This document shows positions 46,411 to 60,320 of a stretch of 64,000 nucleotides of DNA, piece after piece (the stretch's first letter is position 1; the number at the start of each line of letters is the position of its first letter). Made by a program: the position numbers and the translations under genes. The notes beneath the pieces are model-generated. The model had not been told where the DNA came from, did not search any database, and saw only the letters and a list, made by a program, of their open reading frames with translations. The stretch is taken from the NCBI RefSeq assembly GCF_029854155.1, contig NZ_CP122958.1:916001-980000 (forward strand). The letters are read 5' to 3'. This DNA is from Methanonatronarchaeum sp. AMET-Sl (GTDB lineage: Archaea > Halobacteriota > Methanonatronarchaeia > Methanonatronarchaeales > Methanonatronarchaeaceae).

Positions 46411-46450
46411 AAACTCCCGCTACATAGGAAAAACTCCCGCTAGATAGGAA
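46411..46450 (+). promoter_or_regulatory. Tandem 20-bp repeats upstream of the heme operon
   Basis: Two adjacent 20-bp units AAACTCCCGCTANATAGGAA (46411-46430 with C, 46431-46450 with G at the variable base) end 34 bases before the ahbA start codon. They lie where a promoter-bound regulator would act and occur nowhere else in the window that I can see. They are candidate operators for the ahbA-ahbC operon; an AT-rich stretch follows at 46451-46457. Confidence 0.6.
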
Positions 46451-46484
46451 ATTTTTTACAGCGACAATTAAAATCAATATTACG

Positions 46485-46940
46485 ATGGATAAACTAGATA
46501 AAAAATTACTTGAAAAACTCCAACACAATTTCCCAGTCACAAAAAAACCATTCCACAAAATAGCTAAAGACCTCAATACAGAGCCCCAAGAAGTCATAAA
46601 AAGAGTCCAGAAACTAAAACAAAAAGGATATATACGGCGAATCTCCCCAATAATAGATTCACGCAAAATCGGCCTAACAGGCACATTAGTCGCAATGAAA
46701 GTCCCAGAAAACCAAATAGAAGAAACAGCCAAAACAATAAACCAATACATAGAAGTCTCACACAACTACCAAAGAAACCATCAATACAACCTATGGTTCA
46801 CACTCTCAACAACATCAAGACAAAAAATCGACGAAATAATAAAAGAAATAAAACAAAAAACAGGAATAAAAGAGATCATCGAACTACCATCAATAAAAAT
46901 GTACAAAATAGGCGTATCATTCTCATTCACAGATAAATAA
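46485..46940 (+). CDS. ahbA: Siroheme decarboxylase subunit AhbA
   Basis: A 151-residue Lrp/AsnC-like protein. An N-terminal winged helix (LDKKLLEKLQHNFPVTKKPF) is followed by the decarboxylase domain with VSHNYQRNHQYNLWFTLSTTS, which carries the conserved His/Tyr/Arg set of AhbA. With AhbB it removes two acetate carboxylates from siroheme to give 12,18-didecarboxysiroheme, the first step of the archaeal heme route. First gene of a six-gene run behind the tandem 20-bp repeats. Confidence 0.9.
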   Translation: MDKLDKKLLEKLQHNFPVTKKPFHKIAKDLNTEPQEVIKRVQKLKQKGYIRRISPIIDSRKIGLTGTLVAMKVPENQIEETAKTINQYIEVSHNYQRNHQYNLWFTLSTTSRQKIDEIIKEIKQKTGIKEIIELPSIKMYKIGVSFSFTDK

Positions 46941-46976
46941 AAACCCAAAACATAATCTAACCAAGGTGGATTATAA

Positions 46977-47456
46977 TTGAAAAAACTAGACCTAACCCCA
47001 AAAGAAAAAAAAGTTCTATATGCACTTCAAGACGGAATACCAATAACAAACCAACCATACAAAGAAATCGCCAACTCAATAAACATCGACACAGACGAAC
47101 TACTAAAAATAACAAATAACCTAATAGACCAAGGAAAAATAAGGAGATTCGGAGCATCTATAAACCACTATAAAGCCGGAAAAAACTACAACGCAATGAT
47201 AGTTTGGGACGTCCCAAACTACGATGTAGACAGAATAGGAAAAAAGATGACAGAATACGAAGAAGTATCACATTGCTACGAAAGACCAAGAAAAAAAGAC
47301 TGGAACTACAACCTATTCACAATGATACACGGAGAAACAAAAAAAGAAACAACCAAGATAGCCAAAAAAATAAGCAGAGAAATAGGGCTAGAAAAATATG
47401 AATTAATATACAGCACACGCGAATTCAAAAAAACCGGCGTAAAAATACCAAAATAA
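46977..47456 (+). CDS. ahbB: Siroheme decarboxylase subunit AhbB
   Basis: A 159-residue homologue of AhbA starting at TTG 46977 (AAGGTGG upstream). VSHCYERPRKKDWNYNLFTMIHGETKKE is the AhbB signature, longer than the matching loop of AhbA. It forms the heterodimeric decarboxylase with AhbA. It ends three bases before the precorrin-2 dehydrogenase gene. Confidence 0.9.
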   Translation: MKKLDLTPKEKKVLYALQDGIPITNQPYKEIANSINIDTDELLKITNNLIDQGKIRRFGASINHYKAGKNYNAMIVWDVPNYDVDRIGKKMTEYEEVSHCYERPRKKDWNYNLFTMIHGETKKETTKIAKKISREIGLEKYELIYSTREFKKTGVKIPK

Positions 47457-47458
47457 AA

Positions 47459-48082
47459 ATGAAACCCATAATTCTCTCATTAAAAAACAAAAAAATAGTC
47501 ATCTTCGGCGGAGGCTCGGTAGGCCTCAGAAAATCCAAATACTTCAAAGAAGCAGATTTAATAGTAGTTAGTGAAAGATTCCATCCAGAATTCAGAGAAC
47601 TAGATATAACCACAGAAAAAACAAAGATAACGAAACCAAAAATAGATAAATACATAAAAAACGCCTTTCTCGTTATTCCAGCAACAGATAACGAAAAACT
47701 CAATGAAATAATAACGAAGAAGGCTAGAAGAAAAAATATTTTAGTAAACCAAGTTGACGGAGAACTTGGAGACGTAATAATCCCATCCACTATACAAGAC
47801 GAATATCTATTAGCCATATCCAGTTATGGCCGTAGTCCAGCCTTCTGTAAATATCTACGTAAAAAACTTGAAAACGAGTTAGGCCCTGAATATGGGTTGA
47901 TGGTTAAGCTTCAAGAAGAGATGCGTGAAATATTAAAACAAGAAATTGAAAACCAAGGCCTTAGACGAGAAATATTATGGGAAATACTTGAGTCTGAAGA
48001 AATATGGGATTTATTACGAAAGAATTTTTACCAAAAAGCAGTTAAGAAGAGTAGAGAAATTATAGGAGAGAGAAATGGTTAA
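47459..48082 (+). CDS. Precorrin-2 dehydrogenase/sirohydrochlorin ferrochelatase-like protein
   Basis: A 207-residue protein of the Met8p/CysG N-terminal type: LSLKNKKIVIFGGGSVGLRKSKYF is the NAD-binding loop, DKYIKNAFLVIPATDNEKLN and NILVNQVDGELGDVIIPST the catalytic region with its Asp. It oxidises precorrin-2 to sirohydrochlorin and may also insert iron. This supplies siroheme for AhbAB. Overlaps hemA by eight bases. Confidence 0.9.
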   Translation: MKPIILSLKNKKIVIFGGGSVGLRKSKYFKEADLIVVSERFHPEFRELDITTEKTKITKPKIDKYIKNAFLVIPATDNEKLNEIITKKARRKNILVNQVDGELGDVIIPSTIQDEYLLAISSYGRSPAFCKYLRKKLENELGPEYGLMVKLQEEMREILKQEIENQGLRREILWEILESEEIWDLLRKNFYQKAVKKSREIIGERNG

Positions 48083-49322
48083 TGTACTAGGCCTCCTGGT
48101 TACCCATAAATGGGCAGATATAGATCAACTTGAGTGTATTAGAATAGGTGAAACTGAGGAGGTAGTTCGTCAAATACTCTCCTATGAAGGCGTCAATGAA
48201 TGCGCCGTCCTACAAACCTGCCACCGAGTAGAGATATACATAGTTCCTGACTCACTACAAGAAGGCAGGCAAATACTACTGAATTACATAGAAAACCAGA
48301 CAGAGATAGATGTTGATAAATATGTCCGTTTCTATGCAGGAAAAAAACTATTACACCACATGCTCCGTCTAGCGTCAGGACTGGAATCAATGGTTATCGG
48401 AGAAGACCAGATACTTGGTCAATTAAGCGAAACCTATGAAGAATCAAGGAAATGCGATGCAGTTCAAGAAAACCTCTCAATTGCTTTTGAAAAATCTATT
48501 AACGTTGGTAAGGCTGTTAGAAACAAAACCAAAATAAATGAAGGCTGCGTATCCGTTGGTTCTGCCGCAGTCGACCTAGCGGAAGAAATACTCAACGACC
48601 TCACAGATAAAAAGGTTTTAATCATCGGTGCAGGTGAGATGGCAACCCTTGTAGCTAAATCACTAAACGAACACAACTTAGGTGGAGTTACAGTTGCTAA
48701 CAGGACATATGAACGTGCTGAAAGGCTGTCAAAAAAGATTGACGGTAGACCAATAAAATACAACCAATACACAAAACACCTACCCCACGTCGATATAATT
48801 ATCACCGCAACCGGAGCCCCACACCCAATAATAAATCAAGAAGACATAGAAGGCGTTAATGGAAACGAATTAATCATAATAGACATATCAAACCCACGGG
48901 ACGTAGACAAAGAAGTCGGTGAAATACCCAACGTCAACCTATTCGACATAGATGACCTGACAATTGTTACAGAAAAAAACAGAGAAAAACGGTTAGGAGA
49001 GGCCGAAAAAGCCGAACAAATATGTAAGAGAGAACTAGACCTCCTAATACGTAAATACGAGGAAAAAAGTATAGATGACTTGATAGCTACACTACATGAA
49101 AGAGCTGATGAGATACGTAGGAAAGAGATGGAGAAAGCTCTACATAAACTGTCTATAGAAAACGGTGATGAAGAGATAATAGAAGACCTAACACGTTCTA
49201 TAAAAAACAAAATCCTGTCAGACCCAACAATAGCATTGAAAAAAGCCGCTGTTGAAAGAGACCAAGAACTAATCGAAAAAGCATCTAAATTATTCCAAAT
49301 TGATAATGAGGAGAAAAAATGA
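48075..49322 (+). CDS. hemA: Glutamyl-tRNA reductase
   Basis: A 415-residue protein. The nucleophilic Cys is in NECAVLQTCHRVEIYIV; SGLESMVIGEDQILGQL is the catalytic signature, KVLIIGAGEMATLVAKSL the NADPH-binding strand, and the C-terminal helices form the dimerisation domain. It makes glutamate-1-semialdehyde, the first committed step for all tetrapyrroles. Codons are mixed, less A/C-biased than its neighbours. Confidence 0.95.
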   Translation: MVNVLGLLVTHKWADIDQLECIRIGETEEVVRQILSYEGVNECAVLQTCHRVEIYIVPDSLQEGRQILLNYIENQTEIDVDKYVRFYAGKKLLHHMLRLASGLESMVIGEDQILGQLSETYEESRKCDAVQENLSIAFEKSINVGKAVRNKTKINEGCVSVGSAAVDLAEEILNDLTDKKVLIIGAGEMATLVAKSLNEHNLGGVTVANRTYERAERLSKKIDGRPIKYNQYTKHLPHVDIIITATGAPHPIINQEDIEGVNGNELIIIDISNPRDVDKEVGEIPNVNLFDIDDLTIVTEKNREKRLGEAEKAEQICKRELDLLIRKYEEKSIDDLIATLHERADEIRRKEMEKALHKLSIENGDEEIIEDLTRSIKNKILSDPTIALKKAAVERDQELIEKASKLFQIDNEEKK

Positions 49323-50097
49323 AGGTATTCGCCATAACAAGACCAAAACAATCAATAAAAAAATCTAAAAAAATATTAAAACAAAACGGATACAAACCTA
49401 AAGCAGTCCCAACAATCCAGCTTTACCCCGAACATAACAAAGAATATCAAAAACTCATAAAAAACATAAAAAACGGAAAAACAGATATATTAATATTAAC
49501 AAGCCAGAACGGCGTTAAATATTTCTTCAAAGGCCTAAAAAACCCAGAAAAATTCAAACAAAAACTAAAAAATGTTATAGTCTACTCAATAGGCCCTAAA
49601 ACACAGAAAGCCCTAAAAAAACAAGGCGTCGAATCGAAAATACCACGTAAATATTCATCAGAAGGCCTCGTAAACCAGATTAAAGAAGAAGTAGATGGCA
49701 TGCATATCGAGATAGCTCGAAGCAACAAAGGTAGTCCAGCACTATCACAGGGATTGGAGAATGCTGGCGCCACCGTCCACGACGTATCAATATATAGTGT
49801 TGGAATGCCACAGGATATAGAGCCAATAAAACAACTAATCAAAGAAATAAATAGAGATAAAATAGATATTATAGGTTTCACAAGCCAGATGACGGTTAAA
49901 AACTACATGCAGGTTTCCAAACAAATGGATAAACACAGAATAACTGTAGAAAACATGAATAATATGTATGTAGCGGCGATCGGAGAGCCAACAAAAAACA
50001 TACTAAATGAATATGGGGTTAGAGACGTAATATCTCCTAAGGACTATTTATTCAAGGAAATGGTTCAAGAAGTAAATAAAACCATCGAGGCAAAAGA

Positions 50098-50101
<4 letters not shown>
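49319..50101 (+). CDS. hemD: Uroporphyrinogen-III synthase
   Basis: A 260-residue two-domain HemD protein. It begins MKVFAITRPKQSIKKSKKIL, with ILILTSQNGVKYFF, YSIGPKTQKALKKQGVE and IIGFTSQMTVKNYM as the typical weakly conserved landmarks. It closes the tetrapyrrole ring with inversion of ring D. It overlaps hemA and ahbC by four bases each, so all are translationally coupled. Confidence 0.88.
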
Positions 50102-51306
<1,205 letters not shown>

Positions 51307-51403
51307 ACCCCCATTTTATTTTTTGATAAAACTATAGTTCACATTACCTCCAGATTTAGGTCTAAAAAAACATTTTTTAAGCTATTTTTTATTTACTTTT
51401 GCC

Positions 51404-51450
51404 GAGAAGACACCTTCCTAATCGGTAGGTTAGGTGAGTGAGGATGTCAC
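51404..51450 (+). repeat. Dispersed right-end-like hairpin element (copy 7)
   Basis: GAGAAGA, then the stem CACCT (51411-51415)/AGGTG (51432-51436) with inner CCTA/TAGG, then GAGTGAGGATGTCAC. The ending matches the best-preserved copy at 19170-19212. It points at the 3' end of the minus-strand TadC gene. Confidence 0.6.
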
Positions 51451-51471
51451 TTTTGTTAGAGTTTGACTGAA

Positions 51472-51511
51472 AAATAAGTCCTCTCTTTTTCTTTAGGTCC
51501 GGGGAGGATGT
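51472..51511 (+). repeat. Dispersed right-end-like hairpin element (copy 8)
   Basis: AATAAGTCCTCTCTTTTTCT, then TTAGGTCCGGGGAGGATGTT. CCTCTC and GGGAGG pair with one G-T. It follows copy 7 by 21 bases and ends 16 bases before the TadC stop codon, giving a tandem pair of elements at one gene end. Confidence 0.5.
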
Positions 51512-51527
51512 TAAAAAAAGGGAGGTG

Positions 51528-53336
51528 TTAAAAGATGAATGTGAACATAATGTAACCAATTAATAACATTAATAATGCGTGTTTGATTCCACTGTACATT
51601 GTTCCTTTTGACAGTTGACCCGCAACCAATCCAGATACAAAACCCATCAATAAAGCTGAATGAAATATTAAAGTCTCCATCATTTCAAGTTCTTCTTTAT
51701 CGAAACCAAACTCTATTTGACCAACATCCTCCATCTCTTCAGCTAAAGGCATTTCCGCTAGAAATTGGGTTGATAAAATTGCGGCTGTGAACAAAAATAT
51801 TAGAAATGAAAGCCATACTAAGGCTATATAAGGAACTATATCTCTCCTTAGCCTTTGATTGAGAATTCTTCGGTTGTTTATATCTTCAGTAGCAACATTT
51901 AAAACAGTACTAACTTGACTGTGGGCTCTTGTACCCTCTAAAATAAGGATTATTGACCTTAAAACCTCTTTGTTTTTCATTCGGAATGCAAACCTGGCTA
52001 AAGCCTCTCTAACGCTAAGGTTCCATTCAATACCACGGCGCACCCGACTGACCTCTCGACCGATAATACCTGGGACTTCAGAAATCTGTTTAATTGTTGC
52101 TTTAAGAGACATACCCGTTCTATTAAGACTACTAAACATTCTTAATAAATCCGGGAATTGAGATTCAATTTTTTGGCGCCGCCTTGCCTCTAATTCATAA
52201 AAAATAGACATAGGTAAGAATAAAAACAAAGCGATTAATACCGCTTGAAGCTCGATAGTTTGAACAAAATAGTAAAAACCGTTTATAGCTAAAACGTATG
52301 TTAGATACAATAGTGATAGAGGGATTGAGAAGTATAGAGTTTTAATTGGTTCAGACCGTAAAGCCCAGCCGGTTTTATCTATTTTATCTCTTAGACTTGT
52401 TTTAAATCCAACTTCACCTTTTAAATTGTTTTGGTTCATTCCCTCAAATTTCTGTGTAAATTTATCGTAATCCTCTTCTCTAATCGATTTTTCTTTTTCA
52501 GGAGCAACTGTTTTTAATAAAATAATGAAGAAAAAACCACCCAACGGCAGTAATAGGTATATCGAATAGGTTAATTCAACTGGGAACGCACCGAAACTCA
52601 GTCCTAATATCACGACTCCAAGTATAATAACTAAGGGACCTGCTACAAAACCAGCTACATATGCCTCTGAAATATATCCTAAGAAAGTGATGTATGTTTT
52701 CTGTTCTTCAAGAGAGTCTTTTAAATATTCCTTTGATTTATTTTCTAGATAGTTAGGTAGGTCGCCTCCAGCCCTAATAACCGGAAGCATGTCTGTGAGA
52801 AAATCCTTAAATTTTTGTGACGGTGTTACCTGAATGCATTCTTTTATTGCTTCTTGTATGTCTTTCGAGAAAAAATCCATTTCAGTAGTGATCAACTTTG
52901 CTTCCTTACTGATCTCACCATACGCCTCTTCATGCATAGCTAGACGCCTGAATATGTCTTCTATATCCATACCGCCTTTGGATAATGCGTACATGAATGT
53001 GACCGCACTACCCATATTAATGTTTATACGGCGTTTACGTCCGTCTATCAATAATTTAGGATAATATAAAATAAATAACCCAGTTATCAGGCCTAATAAA
53101 GCTGTTGTTATGATTCCAACTACGATATAGATATCGGTTAATAAAAATAGAGAACCTATTATTCCAATTAGAAGGATTATTGTTGTTGATAGAAATGCGG
53201 TTGTAACCAGTTTTTCTGGAGTTATGGATAGTCGAGCAGATTTTAGTTGTAAAGAGAGCTCATCATGATCTATATGTTTGGAGAGAAACTGTTTATAACG
53301 ATTTAATACTATCTTTAATACTTTCTTTAGTTTCAT
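51528..53336 (-). CDS. TadC/GspF-type secretion membrane protein (archaeal, duplicated)
   Basis: A 602-residue protein with two T2SF domains. Each has a cytoplasmic helix bundle (LSKGGMDIEDIFRRLAMHEEAYGEISKEA and LNRTGMSLKATIKQISEVPGIIGREVSRV) followed by membrane helices, about nine in total. This duplicated form is normal for archaeal TadC/ArlJ-type platforms. It starts eight bases after the ATPase gene and forms an assembly platform with it. No type IV pilin or prepilin peptidase is seen nearby. Confidence 0.88.
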   Translation of the reverse strand: MKLKKVLKIVLNRYKQFLSKHIDHDELSLQLKSARLSITPEKLVTTAFLSTTIILLIGIIGSLFLLTDIYIVVGIITTALLGLITGLFILYYPKLLIDGRKRRININMGSAVTFMYALSKGGMDIEDIFRRLAMHEEAYGEISKEAKLITTEMDFFSKDIQEAIKECIQVTPSQKFKDFLTDMLPVIRAGGDLPNYLENKSKEYLKDSLEEQKTYITFLGYISEAYVAGFVAGPLVIILGVVILGLSFGAFPVELTYSIYLLLPLGGFFFIILLKTVAPEKEKSIREEDYDKFTQKFEGMNQNNLKGEVGFKTSLRDKIDKTGWALRSEPIKTLYFSIPLSLLYLTYVLAINGFYYFVQTIELQAVLIALFLFLPMSIFYELEARRRQKIESQFPDLLRMFSSLNRTGMSLKATIKQISEVPGIIGREVSRVRRGIEWNLSVREALARFAFRMKNKEVLRSIILILEGTRAHSQVSTVLNVATEDINNRRILNQRLRRDIVPYIALVWLSFLIFLFTAAILSTQFLAEMPLAEEMEDVGQIEFGFDKEELEMMETLIFHSALLMGFVSGLVAGQLSKGTMYSGIKHALLMLLIGYIMFTFIF

Positions 53337-53343
53337 TTTCTAT

Positions 53344-55017
53344 CTAATTGGTTGGTTTTTTTATTTCTAGGTCTTTTAGTAGGCCTTCTTTGTCTTTTTG
53401 GTATTTTTTTATTGTTTTGACGACTTGTTTGTAGCTGCGGATGTCTTTTTCAACCATTTTTTTGATTATTTTTTCTCGGATTTTTAGTTCTTCTTCTAGT
53501 TCTCCATAGGAGATTCCTTGTTCTTCCGATATGTTTTTTATGTTTATTGGTCTTGACATTTTTTTGAACTTTCTTCTTGAGGTGTCCCATCGGTATAGTA
53601 GGTTTGTCATGATTCCGTCTGCTTCGGGGTCGTATTCTCCGATTTCTTGTATCTCGATTACTCTTCTATATTTTTTGTCTTCTTGTTTGACTAGTGATTG
53701 GACCATTATTATGTCGAGAGCGGGGATCATGTTTTTTGGTACGCTTATTGGGGGGTTTTCAAGTCTTCTGATGGCTCTATGAACGCTTGAGGCGTGTAGT
53801 GTTGAGAATGATGTGTGTCCTGTTGACATTGCTTGGAATAGTGATACGGCTTCTTCTCCCCTTACTTCTCCTACGATTATGTATTCGGGTCGTTGTCGGA
53901 GCGAGCTTCTAAGTAGGTCGTACATACCTATTTCTTTGACGTCTTTGTTTTGTGATGTTTTTGTTATAGATGGAACCCAGTTTTCGAATGGTAGTCTTAT
54001 TTCGTGTGTGTCTTCTATTGTGACTACTTTTGAGTTTGTTGGTATGAAGAGTGTTATTGCGTTTAGTGTGGTTGTTTTACCTGTAGCTGTTCCACCGACT
54101 ACCATTATGTTTTTACCGTTTTCTGAAAGTAGCCATAGGTATGCAAGTATTTCTGGTGAGAGTGTTTCCCATGCTACCAGGTCTGTTGGTGTTATCGGTT
54201 CTTCTGGGAATTTTCTTATTGTAAATGTACTTCCTCGTAATGTGACTTCTTTTCCAAGGCTTAGTTGGGCTCGACTTCCATCGGGGAGTGTTGCTTCTGC
54301 GGTTGGGCTTGCGAAATTAATTTGTCGATCGCTTCTTTGAGCGATTGTCATAACGAGTTTTTCAAGTTTTTCCTCACCTATCTTTATGTTGGTTTTTAGG
54401 TTTCCGTGTCGTTGGTGGTAGACGTAGATCGGTATGTTTACACCGTTACAGGATATATCTTCTAGATACCTATCTTTCATTAATGGCTCTATTACGTCAA
54501 AACCGAAAACTTGGTTTTTGATGTAATAATGTATTTTTAAGAAACTCTTGTTATCGATTTCTTGGTCTATGCGGCGGCAGACTTCGATTAGGTTGTTATG
54601 TAATATTTCTTTTTTGTCTCCGATAATCTCATCTTTCAGTATACGGTCTTTAAGTCTTTTATATATAATTTGGAGCAGTTCTTTTTCTCTTTCTGTTAGT
54701 TCTGGCTCTACAACTACGTATTGGCTTTGCATATCCTCTACGTCTTTGTATATTATGCATCGTGAAAACCCTGGGTCTAGCCAGTATGTATCGGTTGTGT
54801 TCCAATAACCGTCAACTATATCCATGTCTTCAAACCAACGAATTGAGTTGTAATGTAGATTTTGAAGAGATGGATCGAAATCAATTTTTCCCTTTAAAAG
54901 CCCTATCTCTTTTGCTAAATCGTTCACTTCATTCAGTTTAGGGTAGTCATCTTTATCTTCACCGTTTTCTGAAAAAAGTGATTCAAATCCATTTGACCAT
55001 CTCTTAAATCTATTCAT
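53344..55017 (-). CDS. Type II/IV secretion ATPase (TadA/VirB11 family)
   Basis: 557 residues from ATG 55017; an in-frame extension of eleven residues is less likely. The N-terminal domain is acidic; the RecA-like core has Walker [20 protein letters not shown], Asp box [11 protein letters not shown], Walker [19 protein letters not shown], and His box [10 protein letters not shown]. It powers pilus or secretion assembly with the TadC platform just downstream. The lone ATPase/platform pair suggests pilins or adhesins elsewhere. The divergent por operon starts 278 bases away. Confidence 0.92.
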   Translation of the reverse strand: MNRFKRWSNGFESLFSENGEDKDDYPKLNEVNDLAKEIGLLKGKIDFDPSLQNLHYNSIRWFEDMDIVDGYWNTTDTYWLDPGFSRCIIYKDVEDMQSQYVVVEPELTEREKELLQIIYKRLKDRILKDEIIGDKKEILHNNLIEVCRRIDQEIDNKSFLKIHYYIKNQVFGFDVIEPLMKDRYLEDISCNGVNIPIYVYHQRHGNLKTNIKIGEEKLEKLVMTIAQRSDRQINFASPTAEATLPDGSRAQLSLGKEVTLRGSTFTIRKFPEEPITPTDLVAWETLSPEILAYLWLLSENGKNIMVVGGTATGKTTTLNAITLFIPTNSKVVTIEDTHEIRLPFENWVPSITKTSQNKDVKEIGMYDLLRSSLRQRPEYIIVGEVRGEEAVSLFQAMSTGHTSFSTLHASSVHRAIRRLENPPISVPKNMIPALDIIMVQSLVKQEDKKYRRVIEIQEIGEYDPEADGIMTNLLYRWDTSRRKFKKMSRPINIKNISEEQGISYGELEEELKIREKIIKKMVEKDIRSYKQVVKTIKKYQKDKEGLLKDLEIKKPTN

Positions 55018-55178
55018 TTTTATTCCACAAATCCAAGAACTATTAACCAAAATAAATGGGGTGTATGTAGTTTGATTATATGTATCCAGTTTACTTATAA
55101 ATTAATGAGTTGCATTTAACATTTTTGTGTTTCTGGTTTATTTACGTACCATTGTTTTTGGGGTTTCTGGGGGTTTGT

Positions 55179-55211
<33 letters not shown>

Positions 55212-55287
55212 GTATACATTATTATGTTGTGTGTCCCATAAACTTCGAGTTTTGGGAATGAGTTAAAATTGAATAAATAATTAGGAA

Positions 55288-55835
<548 letters not shown>

Positions 55836-55838
55836 AAA

Positions 55839-56105
<267 letters not shown>

Positions 56106-56128
56106 CAAAAAACATTGAGGAATCATTT

Positions 56129-57310
<1,182 letters not shown>

Positions 57311-57311
57311 A

Positions 57312-58202
<891 letters not shown>

Positions 58203-58255
58203 AAAAACCAAGGGGGATAGAAACATCCCCAACCAACCAATTTTTTTGATCAAAA

Positions 58256-58588
58256 ATGGAAGACGCCATACAAAAAAACAAAAACCACATAGAAATCAAA
58301 ATAAACGCCAACCCAAACGCCAACCAAACCAAGATAACAGGATACAACAAATGGCGCCAAAGAATCAAAATAAACATAAACCAACCACCAAAAAAATCCA
58401 AAGCCAACAAAGAACTAATCAAATACCTCTCAAACACACTAAAAATAAACCAAAACAAAATATCAATAAAAAAAGGACACAACCAAAACAAAAAAACAAT
58501 AACAATACAAACCAACAACAAAAACAAAATAACACAAAAACTAACAAACCAAAAACAAAAACAAAAACAAAAACAAAACAACCAATAA
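58256..58588 (+). CDS. DUF167 (YggU family) protein with low-complexity tail
   Basis: A 110-residue protein. HIEIKINANPNANQTKITGYNKW, RIKININQPPKKSKANKELIKYLS and ISIKKGHNQNKKTITIQ match the DUF167 fold (N-x-PPxxGKAN-type loop, here QPPKKSKANKEL). The function of the family is not known. The last ten residues, KQKQKQKQNNQ-like, come from a CAAAAA tandem repeat and are probably a slippage extension. Extremely rich in Lys, Asn and Gln. Confidence 0.8.
   Translation: MEDAIQKNKNHIEIKINANPNANQTKITGYNKWRQRIKININQPPKKSKANKELIKYLSNTLKINQNKISIKKGHNQNKKTITIQTNNKNKITQKLTNQKQKQKQKQNNQ
58550..58573 (+). repeat. CAAAAA hexanucleotide tandem repeat
   Basis: Four perfect CAAAAA units followed by a CAAAAC variant, inside the 3' end of the DUF167 gene; it encodes a KQKQ tract. 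Six-base units keep the frame in alternate lengths, consistent with replication slippage. Confidence 0.8.
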
Positions 58589-58677
58589 ACTTTTCCTAAC
58601 CAAAAAACAAACAAAACACGTAAATCTTAATGGACTGCGCGACTAAATACAACAAAAAACAAAAGGCCGGTGAAATA

Positions 58678-58902
58678 TTGGGTAGAAGTAGACCAAAATT
58701 TATACGAAGTATTGGAGAAGAACTGATTAAGTACCATGGCGAAAAATTTTCAGACAACTTTGAAAAAAACAAAGAGATGGTTGACGAACTAACAAACGTC
58801 CAAAGCAAAAGACTGAGAAACAGAATAGCAGGAATAATAACAAAGAAAAACAGCCAAAACACAGTCAACGAAGAAAACAAAGTCGACGAAGAAAACACAT
58901 AA
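58678..58902 (+). CDS. rps17e: Ribosomal protein S17e
   Basis: A 74-residue protein if started at TTG 58678, which has a GGTGA site five bases before it and gives the standard archaeal opening [M][20 protein letters not shown]. An ATG at 58630 would add 16 residues foreign to the family. [32 protein letters not shown] is the S17e core; the tail [12 protein letters not shown] is acidic. It is a small-subunit ribosomal protein of archaea and eukaryotes. Confidence 0.88.
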   Translation: MGRSRPKFIRSIGEELIKYHGEKFSDNFEKNKEMVDELTNVQSKRLRNRIAGIITKKNSQNTVNEENKVDEENT

Positions 58903-58905
58903 AAA

Positions 58906-58988
58906 CTGGATAACTTTATTATCCAGAAAAAACCGATACAACATAAACAACCAAACCAAAGAAATTGGTTGTAACACAAATATCGGTT
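58906..58988 (+). terminator. Double hairpin after S17e
   Basis: CTGGATAA (58906-58913) pairs perfectly with TTATCCAG (58919-58926) around CTTTA. A larger stem AACCGATA (58931-58938)/TATCGGTT (58981-58988) encloses an ACCAA/TTGGT stem. The first starts four bases after the S17e stop. Together they look like a terminator or a stable 3' structure. Confidence 0.6.
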
Positions 58989-59150
58989 TTAAAGCAACCT
59001 TATTTCTAACTAAAAACCCTAACTAAAAAACCATCCCCACCTTTACATCGATATTATTTTTTTTAAGAGGGAAAATGGTTAAAAGGTAAAACCTCTAATT
59101 AATGTCGTTAGAGATAACTAAGAATAAAAAATCTATGGGTTGTATTTAAT

Positions 59151-60029
59151 ATGGAATTAAGAGGCGTATATCCGGCTTTAATAACTCCTTTTAACGAAAA
59201 TGATGAAATTGATGTTAAAGGCTTTAAAAGCAACATTGATTATGTAATAGATAACGGTGTTTCAGGTCTTGTTCCCTGTGGAACCACAGGTGAATCCGCT
59301 ACACTTTCATACAGCGAACATAAACGGGTTATCGAACTCGCCGTAGAAGCTTCAGGAGGTCGTGTACCGGTTATGGCCGGCACCGGATCCAACTCAACTC
59401 GCGAAGCAATCGAATTAACTGGATATGCAGAAGATATCGGAGTAGATATAGCGATGGTCATAACTCCATACTACAACACACCAACACAAGCAGGCCTTAT
59501 AGAACATTACCGTGAACTAGCAAACACCGTCAACATACCAATAGTTATATACAACGTTCCAAGCCGAACAGGAACAAACATAAAACCTGAAACAGTAGCA
59601 ACACTATCTAAAGAAAAAAACATAATTGGAATCAAAGAAGCAAGTGGAGATATAAATCAAGTCAGTGAAGTTATCGAAAAAACAACAAAAAACTTCAAAG
59701 TACTATCAGGAGATGACTCTATGACACTACCAATAATGTCATTAGGAGGAAAAGGAGTAGTCTCAGTCGCAGCCAACCTAACTCCAAAAAGAGTCTCAAT
59801 GATGGTTAAAGCAATGGAAAACAACAACATACCCAAAGCCCAGAAACTCCATTACGAACTCTCACCATTATTCAGAACACTCTTCATAGAAACAAACCCC
59901 ATACCAGTCAAAACAGGCGCAAAACTAATGGGACTAGCCTCCGGAGAACTAAGAAGCCCAATGGTCAATATGGAAAACGGAAGCCGAGAAAAACTGAAAA
60001 AAGTACTAAAAAACCTAGACCTAATCTAA
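59151..60029 (+). CDS. dapA: 4-hydroxy-tetrahydrodipicolinate synthase
   Basis: A 292-residue TIM-barrel aldolase. [13 protein letters not shown] is the pyruvate-binding T-T pair, [17 protein letters not shown] has the catalytic Tyr, [13 protein letters not shown] the Schiff-base Lys, and [27 protein letters not shown] the end of the barrel. It condenses pyruvate and aspartate semialdehyde in lysine and diaminopimelate synthesis. Codons shift from mixed to A/C-ending along the gene. No other lysine genes are adjacent. Confidence 0.94.
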   Translation: MELRGVYPALITPFNENDEIDVKGFKSNIDYVIDNGVSGLVPCGTTGESATLSYSEHKRVIELAVEASGGRVPVMAGTGSNSTREAIELTGYAEDIGVDIAMVITPYYNTPTQAGLIEHYRELANTVNIPIVIYNVPSRTGTNIKPETVATLSKEKNIIGIKEASGDINQVSEVIEKTTKNFKVLSGDDSMTLPIMSLGGKGVVSVAANLTPKRVSMMVKAMENNNIPKAQKLHYELSPLFRTLFIETNPIPVKTGAKLMGLASGELRSPMVNMENGSREKLKKVLKNLDLI

Positions 60030-60200
60030 CAAACAAAACAAACAACCTCAACCACCCAACCAAAAAAACACCCAACAAAAACCCCTCTCCCTCCCCAACA
60101 ACCTACCTATAACTCAACTCAATAAAAACTAATGAACCAATAACCTCCACAAAACCAAAACCATAAACCTTTTTCCACTATAGTTTGATAATCATCTATC

Positions 60201-60252
60201 TTAAAGCAGGCCTAGAGCTCATTTTCTCTCTAGGCAGAGAGGGGATTGTCAT
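60201..60252 (+). repeat. Dispersed right-end-like hairpin element (copy 9)
   Basis: TTAAAGCAGGCCTAGAGCTC, a loop, then TCTAGGCAGAGAGGGGATTG and TCAT. The stem is CCTAGAG (60211-60217)/CTCTAGG (60228-60234). It aligns with the copy at 18523-18571 but lies upstream of, and points toward, the start of a plus-strand gene. Confidence 0.5.
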
Positions 60253-60320
60253 TTAGTTTAATAGAATTATGTCGGTTTGGTGTGGTAAGTATTATTCATT
60301 TATAAAAAAAAGTTATCTTG

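Noticed and set aside
58240..58600. CRISPR-like or array repeats in the CAAAAA region
   Set aside because: The units are six bases without spacers and lie inside a DUF167 gene.
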